Assembly (NCBI RefSeq): GCF_014650895.1
Contig: NZ_BMVV01000020.1
Location: 1 to 64,000 of the forward strand
Origin: Streptomyces omiyaensis
Lineage (GTDB): Bacteria; Actinomycetota; Actinomycetes; Streptomycetales; Streptomycetaceae
DNA: 64,000 nucleotides
Direction of reading: 5' to 3'
A program made the translations under genes and the position numbers. This document shows, piece by piece, positions 59,539-64,000 of this stretch (position 1 is the first letter of the stretch; every line of letters starts with the position of its first letter). The notes beneath the pieces are model-generated. The model did not search any database. It saw only the letters and a list, made by a program, of their open reading frames with translations, and had not been told where the DNA came from.

Positions 59539-61044
59539 GTGAGCGTTCCCGAGCCCATGGACGACCCCTGGGCCGACGGCGGACCGAGCGACCGACTGCC
59601 CGTCCGGACCCGTGGCGAAGGCCGCGGCGAGGGCCGGGGCGAGGGACGCGGGCGCGGCCGTGGCCGCGACGAGCAGCACGAGCGCGGCAGCGACGGCCCC
59701 TGGGACGGCGGACTCTCCGGCTTCGAGCGGGTCCCCCCGCAGGACCTCGACGCCGAGCAGTCCGTGCTCGGCGGCATGCTCCTCTCCAAGGACGCCATCG
59801 CCGACGTCGTGGAGATCATCAAGGGCCACGACTTCTACAAGCCCGCGCACGAGACCGTCTTCGGCGCGATCCTCGACCTCTACGCCAAGGGCGAGCCCGC
59901 CGACCCCATCACGGTCGGCGCCGAGCTCACCAAGCGCGGCGAGATCAACCGCGTGGGCGGCGCCTCCTACCTGCACACCCTCGTCCAGTCGGTGCCGACG
60001 GCGGCGAACGCCTCGTACTACGCGGAGATCGTCCACGAGCGGGCCGTGCTGCGGCGGCTCGTCGAGGCCGGCACCAAGATCACGCAGATGGGATACGCCG
60101 CCGACGGCGACGTCGACGAGATCGTGAACTCGGCCCAGGCGGAGATCTACAAGGTCACCGAGCAGCGGACCACCGAGGACTACCTGCCGCTCGGCGACAT
60201 CATGGAGGGCGCGCTCGACGAGATCGAGGCGATCGGCTCCCGCAGCGGCGAGATGACCGGTGTGCCCACCGGCTTCAGCGACCTCGACTCGCTCACCAAC
60301 GGACTCCACCCCGGACAGATGATCATCATCGCGGCCCGCCCCGCCATGGGTAAGTCGACGCTCGCGCTGGACTTCGCCCGGGCCGCCTCGATCAAGCACA
60401 ACCTGCCCAGCGTGATCTTCTCCCTCGAAATGGGCCGCAACGAGATCGCCATGCGCCTGCTGTCGGCGGAGGCGCGGGTCGCCCTGCACCACATGCGCTC
60501 GGGCACGATGACCGACGAGGACTGGACCCGGCTCGCCCGCCGCATGCCGGACGTCTCCCAGGCGCCGCTCTACATCGACGACTCCCCGAACCTGTCGATG
60601 ATGGAGATCCGCGCCAAGTGCCGCCGGCTCAAGCAGCGCAACGGCCTCAAGCTCGTCATCATCGACTACCTCCAGCTGATGCAGTCCGGCGGCTCCAAGC
60701 GGCAGGAGAGCCGTCAGCAGGAGGTCTCCGACATGTCGCGAAACCTCAAGCTCCTCGCCAAGGAGCTGGAGCTCCCGGTGATCGCGCTCTCCCAGCTGAA
60801 CCGAGGCCCCGAGCAGCGCACCGACAAGAAGCCGATGGTCTCCGACCTGCGTGAGTCCGGCTCCATCGAGCAGGACGCCGACATGGTGATCCTGCTCCAC
60901 CGCGAGGACGCCTACGAGAAGGAGTCCCCCCGCGCCGGCGAGGCCGACATCATCGTCGGCAAGCACCGTAACGGTCCGACGGCCACCATCACCGTCGCCT
61001 TCCAGGGCCACTACTCGCGCTTCGTGGACATGGCACAAACCTGA
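59539..61044 (+). CDS. dnaB: replicative DNA helicase DnaB
   Basis: This 501-aa hexameric helicase unwinds DNA at the fork. A Gly/Arg/Glu-rich head (RGEGRGEGRGEGRGRGRGRD, about residues 22-42) precedes the N-terminal domain (PPQDLDAEQSVLGGMLLSKDAI). The RecA-like domain has Walker A AARPAMGKSTLALDFAR, Walker B LVIIDYLQLM and the arginine-finger region SDLRESGSIEQDAD; there is no intein. It uses a GTG start. A DnaA-box cluster upstream is notable. Confidence 0.98.
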   Translation: MSVPEPMDDPWADGGPSDRLPVRTRGEGRGEGRGEGRGRGRGRDEQHERGSDGPWDGGLSGFERVPPQDLDAEQSVLGGMLLSKDAIADVVEIIKGHDFYKPAHETVFGAILDLYAKGEPADPITVGAELTKRGEINRVGGASYLHTLVQSVPTAANASYYAEIVHERAVLRRLVEAGTKITQMGYAADGDVDEIVNSAQAEIYKVTEQRTTEDYLPLGDIMEGALDEIEAIGSRSGEMTGVPTGFSDLDSLTNGLHPGQMIIIAARPAMGKSTLALDFARAASIKHNLPSVIFSLEMGRNEIAMRLLSAEARVALHHMRSGTMTDEDWTRLARRMPDVSQAPLYIDDSPNLSMMEIRAKCRRLKQRNGLKLVIIDYLQLMQSGGSKRQESRQQEVSDMSRNLKLLAKELELPVIALSQLNRGPEQRTDKKPMVSDLRESGSIEQDADMVILLHREDAYEKESPRAGEADIIVGKHRNGPTATITVAFQGHYSRFVDMAQT

Positions 61045-61080
61045 TCGTGCCCGGGTGGGCCGGCGCGGCATGATCGGTTC

Positions 61081-62463
61081 ATGACCTCAGCCTTCGAAGC
61101 CCTGCTGCCCACCACCGAACGTTCCCTGCTGCACCGCGTGGCCCGCGCCCAGAGCGAGGGCCGCGCGCCCTCGTTCGTGGGCGCGGTCGCGCGCGGGGGA
61201 GCGATGGTCTGGAGCGGTTCCCGCAGCTGCGTGGAGGGGCACGCCCCGGACGCGGACACCCAGTACCGGATCGGTTCGATCACCAAGGTCTTCACCGCCG
61301 TCCTCGTTCTGCGGCTGCGGGACGAGGGGCTGATCGGTCTCGACGACCCCCTGGAGAAGCACCTGCCGGGTACGGGCGTGGGCGAGGTGACCGTCGCCCA
61401 GCTGCTCGGCCACACCGCGGGACTCGCCGCGGAGACCCCCTCGCCCTGGTGGGAGCGGACCCCCGGGACCTCGCGGCCCGAGCTCTCGGACGTCCTGGGG
61501 GAGACTCCCGCGCTCCACCCGGCGGGCCGGAGCTTCCACTACTCCAACCCCGGCTACACCCTGCTCGGCTCCCTGGTCGAGGCGGTGCGCGGGGTCTCCT
61601 GGGAGGAGGCGCTGCGCACCGAGGTCCTGGAGCCGCTGGGCATGGGGCGCACGACGGGGGAGGCGGTGGCCCCGCACGCCGGGGGCTGGGCGGTGCACCC
61701 CTGGGCCGACGTGATGCTTCCCGAGCCCTCCGAGGACCTGGGGGTGATGGCTCCGGCCGGCCAGCTGTGGTCGACGGCCGCCGACCTCTGCCGGTTCGGG
61801 CTCTTCCTCGCGAAGGGCGACGACCGCGTGCTGAGCGCCTCCACCGTCGCCGAGATGCGGGTGCCCGCCGCCCCGCCGGCCGTCGGGGACGCGCAGATGG
61901 GGTACGGCCTGGGGATCCAGCTGGCCCATGGGGAGAACGGCACGCTCATCGGGCACGGCGGTTCGCTGCCCGGCTTCCTCGCCGGGCTCTGGGTGGACGT
62001 CGACCAGGACGTGGTCGGCGTGGCCCTGGCCAACGCGACGAGCGGTCCGCTGACCGGCGTCGTGGCCGCCGACCTGGTACGGATCGTGGCCGAGGCCGAG
62101 CCGCGGCTGCCCGAGCCGTGGCGGCCGCTGCCCGCGGACGAGGTCGACCAGGAGCTCCTGGCGCTTACCGGCCCCTGGTACTGGGGCACGTACTCCTACG
62201 GTCTGCGGCTCGGCGCCGAGCGTGGGGTGGTCCTGGAGCCGTTGCGCGGGGCCGGCCGCCGCGCCAGGTTCCGGGCGCTGCCCGAGGGCGGCTGGATCGG
62301 GCTGGACGGCTACTACGCGGGGGAGCGGCTCCGGGTCGTGCGGCGCCCCGACGGCAGCGTGAGCCACCTCGACCTGGGCTCCTTCGTCTTCACCCGGGAG
62401 CCGTACGAGCCCGGGGACGCGGTTCCCGGCGGCACGGACGCGGAGGGCTGGCGCGGGCTCTGA
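61081..62463 (+). CDS. serine beta-lactamase family hydrolase
   Basis: This 460-aa class C-like protein has the nucleophile motif GSITK (Ser-x-x-Lys), the YSN motif in SFHYSNPGYTLLGSLVE and HGG in LIGHGGSLPGFLAG. No signal peptide is seen, so it is more likely a cytoplasmic esterase or D-amino-acid peptidase than a resistance enzyme. A C-terminal beta-rich part (about 350-450) resembles that of such esterases. It begins 36 bases after dnaB. Confidence 0.9.
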   Translation: MTSAFEALLPTTERSLLHRVARAQSEGRAPSFVGAVARGGAMVWSGSRSCVEGHAPDADTQYRIGSITKVFTAVLVLRLRDEGLIGLDDPLEKHLPGTGVGEVTVAQLLGHTAGLAAETPSPWWERTPGTSRPELSDVLGETPALHPAGRSFHYSNPGYTLLGSLVEAVRGVSWEEALRTEVLEPLGMGRTTGEAVAPHAGGWAVHPWADVMLPEPSEDLGVMAPAGQLWSTAADLCRFGLFLAKGDDRVLSASTVAEMRVPAAPPAVGDAQMGYGLGIQLAHGENGTLIGHGGSLPGFLAGLWVDVDQDVVGVALANATSGPLTGVVAADLVRIVAEAEPRLPEPWRPLPADEVDQELLALTGPWYWGTYSYGLRLGAERGVVLEPLRGAGRRARFRALPEGGWIGLDGYYAGERLRVVRRPDGSVSHLDLGSFVFTREPYEPGDAVPGGTDAEGWRGL

Positions 62464-62479
62464 TCCCGCCCCGTGGGGA

Positions 62480-62511
62480 ACGGCCCGCGTTTCACGTGAA
62501 ACACGGGCCGT
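62480..62511. terminator. terminator hairpin with parS at its core
   Basis: ACGGCCCG (62480-62487) pairs with CGGGCCGT (62504-62511), and the 14-bp parS palindrome lies between with one unmatched base on each side, so the whole 32 bases are nearly one dyad between convergent genes. Confidence 0.8.
62489..62502. other. parS: parS site 11
   Basis: GTTTCACGTGAAAC at the centre of the larger dyad 62480-62511. Confidence 0.95.
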
Positions 62512-62522
62512 CCGCGGAAGGG

Positions 62523-62975
62523 TCAGAGGGCCAGCTTGAAGCCCACGTGGCTCGCCTCGAAGCCGAGCCGTTCGTAGAAGCGGTGGGCGTCGGTGCGGGT
62601 GACGTCGGAGGTCAGCTGGACCAGGACGCACTCCAGACGACGGGACTCCTCGACGGCCCACTCGACGAGTCGGCTCCCCAGACCGCTGCCGCGCTCCTCG
62701 GAGTGGATCCGTACCCCCTCGATGATCGAGCGGGTGGCGCCGCGCCGGGAGAGCCCGGGGACGATCGTCAGCTGGAGCGTGCCAACGACCCTTCCGCCGC
62801 GCGTGGCGACGACGAGGTGCTGGTTCGGGTCGTCCGCGAGGCGGGCGAAGGCGGCGAGGTACGGCGCCGGGTCGTCCGGGGACTCCCGCAGGGCGCCGAG
62901 GGGGTCGTCGGCGAGCATCGCGACGATCGCGGGCACGTCCTCCGCGAGGGCGGGACGGATCTCAAGATCGTTCAT
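62523..62975 (-). CDS. GNAT family N-acetyltransferase
   Basis: This 150-aa protein reads MNDLEIRPALAEDVPAIVAM at the start and has the acetyl-CoA fold: GRVVGTLQLTIVPGLSRRGATRSIIEGVRIHSEERGSGLGSRLVEWAVEE, with the RGSGLG binding loop, and DAHRFYERLGF. The MNDLEIRP start follows the usual family beginning. It lies 57 bases after the MarR gene, same direction, probably one operon. Confidence 0.9.
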   Translation of the reverse strand: MNDLEIRPALAEDVPAIVAMLADDPLGALRESPDDPAPYLAAFARLADDPNQHLVVATRGGRVVGTLQLTIVPGLSRRGATRSIIEGVRIHSEERGSGLGSRLVEWAVEESRRLECVLVQLTSDVTRTDAHRFYERLGFEASHVGFKLAL

Positions 62976-63032
62976 GCCCGCAGGGTACGACCCGGTGGTG
63001 AAGGCCTGGTGGTGAAGGCCCGGGACCACCGG

Positions 63033-63491
63033 TCAGACGGCGGCGGTCTCGCCTTCGAGGACGCCGACCAAGGGGGCCAGCTCGGGGTTGTTCGCGGCCT
63101 CGTCCAGCGCCTCGCGCAGGGCTCGGTCGTTGGTGGGGCGGGCCTCGTCCAGGAGCTTCTGCCCGGCCTCGGTGACGTCGGTGTAGATGCCCCGGCGGTC
63201 GGTCGCGCAGAGGTAGCGGGTGAGCAGGCCCCGGTCCTCCAGGCGCGTCACCAGCCGGGTGGTGGCGCTCTGGCTGAGGACGACCGCGTCGGCGACCTGC
63301 TTCATCTGGAGGTGCCCGCCGGGGCCGTCGTGCTGGCGGCTCAGGACGTCGAGCAGCGAGTACTCGCGGGCGCTCAGACCGTGGCCGGACTCCAGGGCGC
63401 GCTCGATGTGCGACTCGATGCGCCCGTGCAGCAGGGAGAGGGCGCACCAGCGCTGTGCGAGTGCCGTGAGGGCGGGGTCCGTCGCGGTCAT
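63033..63491 (-). CDS. MarR family transcriptional regulator
   Basis: This 152-aa protein has a winged helix (LSAREYSLLDVLSRQ; LQMKQVADAVVLSQSATTRLVTRLEDRGLLTR; DRRGIYTDVTEAGQKLLDEA). The start MTATDPALTALAQRW follows GAGGAGAGATC. A perfect 13-bp inverted repeat at 63548-63584 lies 57 bases upstream and is its likely operator, implying self-control and control of the GNAT gene downstream. Confidence 0.92.
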   Translation of the reverse strand: MTATDPALTALAQRWCALSLLHGRIESHIERALESGHGLSAREYSLLDVLSRQHDGPGGHLQMKQVADAVVLSQSATTRLVTRLEDRGLLTRYLCATDRRGIYTDVTEAGQKLLDEARPTNDRALREALDEAANNPELAPLVGVLEGETAAV

Positions 63492-63547
63492 GATCTCTCC
63501 TCGTCCCTGTCCTCGCCGGTGGGTTGTCCGGATCCAGAGTAGTCGAA

Positions 63548-63584
63548 GGACCGCAATAGTGCGCGTGTGCAACTATTGCGGTCC
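63548..63584. promoter_or_regulatory. MarR operator candidate
   Basis: GGACCGCAATAGT (63548-63560) and its exact complement ACTATTGCGGTCC (63572-63584) flank an 11-base spacer. The GCAATAGT/ACTATTGC half-sites suit a MarR dimer, and the position covers the expected promoter of the marR gene. It also lies just upstream of the stop of the next gene, so a terminator role is possible. Confidence 0.7.
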
Positions 63585-63605
63585 TGGATCCGTGCCGTGG
63601 AGGGG

Positions 63606-64000
63606 TCAGCCCGCCGCGACGGTCAGCGGGGCGAAACGCCGTGTGGCGTCACCGGGAAGGTCAGGGAGGGAGCGGATCATCACCGCGTTGGTGACGACCG
63701 GGGCCAGGCCGTTCTCCGTGAGCCAGGACACCAGCTCGGTGTGGCGGACGTCGACGTCCGTGCGCAGCGGGCGCTCCGTGGCCTCCGCCAGCGAGGCGAC
63801 CAGCGCCTGGGCGGTGGCGGTGTCCCGGGCGATCAGCGGTCCGACGACATGGGTGTCCATGTTGGGCCAGGCGGCGGCGAATCCGGTGATCGTGCCGTCC
63901 TCGACGGCGACCCGCAGGTGGTCGGCGAAGGCCGGGAGCCGTGTGAGGAGCGGCGTGCGGTCGAGACCGAAGATCTCCCGGTCGAGGCGGAGGACCTCCT
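63606..64000 (-). CDS. GNAT family N-acetyltransferase, partial (5' end outside window)
   Basis: The visible 130 residues read EVLRLDREIFGLDRTPLLTRLP, then VAVEDGTITGFAAAWPNMDT and HVVGPLIARDTATAQALVAS, the pattern of GNAT enzymes with DRTPLL and GFAAAWPN motifs, ending LPGDATRRFAPLTVAAG. The start lies beyond 64000. The inner Met at 63860 is not the true start, since the conserved part continues upstream. Confidence 0.75.
   Translation of the reverse strand, partial: EVLRLDREIFGLDRTPLLTRLPAFADHLRVAVEDGTITGFAAAWPNMDTHVVGPLIARDTATAQALVASLAEATERPLRTDVDVRHTELVSWLTENGLAPVVTNAVMIRSLPDLPGDATRRFAPLTVAAG

Noticed and set aside
59539..61044. Intein in dnaB
   Set aside because: The motifs are contiguous and the protein has normal length.
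61081..62463. Beta-lactam resistance gene
   Set aside because: The protein has the serine hydrolase motifs but no signal peptide, and such chromosomal homologues are usually esterases or peptidases.

Overview
The window is the replication-origin region of a Streptomyces-type actinomycete chromosome. The evidence is a very high GC content with GTG starts and G/C third positions, the gene order gyrA-gyrB-DUF721-recF-gnd-dnaN-oriC-dnaA-rpmH-rnpA-yidD-yidC-jag-rsmG-parA-parB, a DnaA-box-rich origin of about 1.1 kb, and ParB sites of the form GTTTCACGTGAAAC. I recognise the order from published Streptomyces chromosomes; no database was consulted, so species is not assigned.

Left arm (1-13.4 kb). 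A minus-strand group (class E sortase start, pabA/trpG glutamine amidotransferase, a 53-aa membrane protein, a DUF881 protein) faces the septation regulator crgA. Then come a rhomboid protease, a cyclophilin, DUF5324 and DUF6344 proteins, an acyltransferase, an ECF41 sigma factor (sigJ) with a small membrane partner, tRNA-Ala(TGC), an HTH protein, a Ser/Thr kinase, a secreted/anchored protein, a DLW-39 protein and tRNA-Ile(GAT).

Replication core (13.4-32.4 kb). All minus: DUF3566, gyrA, gyrB, DUF721 (DciA-like), recF, gnd, dnaN, dnaA. oriC lies between dnaN and dnaA. On the plus side rpmH, rnpA, yidD, yidC, jag and rsmG lead into parA-parB. The region thus holds initiator, clamp, gyrase, membrane insertase and the segregation system with its centromere sites.

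Right arm (32.4-64 kb). Thioredoxin/thioredoxin reductase, SigM and its zinc anti-sigma factor, a pseudokinase plus the lipid II flippase MurJ, a large DUF6049 surface protein, CCA-adding enzyme, an MFS transporter, inositol-phosphate synthase with a PadR repressor, a bifunctional penicillin-binding protein, a GT87 glycosyltransferase, an alanine-racemase-like protein, a FemX-like peptidoglycan-bridge enzyme, the rpsF-ssb-rpsR-rplI operon, a MATE transporter, the replicative helicase dnaB, a serine beta-lactamase-like protein, and GNAT/MarR genes at the edge. Cell-wall synthesis and replication genes are interleaved here. No insertion sequence, prophage, CRISPR array or foreign island was seen.

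The most interesting signals are in non-coding or dual-use DNA: a candidate DnaA-trio unwinding element in oriC, 22-bp phased repeats beside it, DnaA-box clusters after crgA and before dnaB, eleven parS sites all on the parAB side (two inside an anti-sigma gene, one at the core of a terminator hairpin, two doublets with identical 36-bp spacing), and a relic of an FAD oxidoreductase fused in frame to sigJ.
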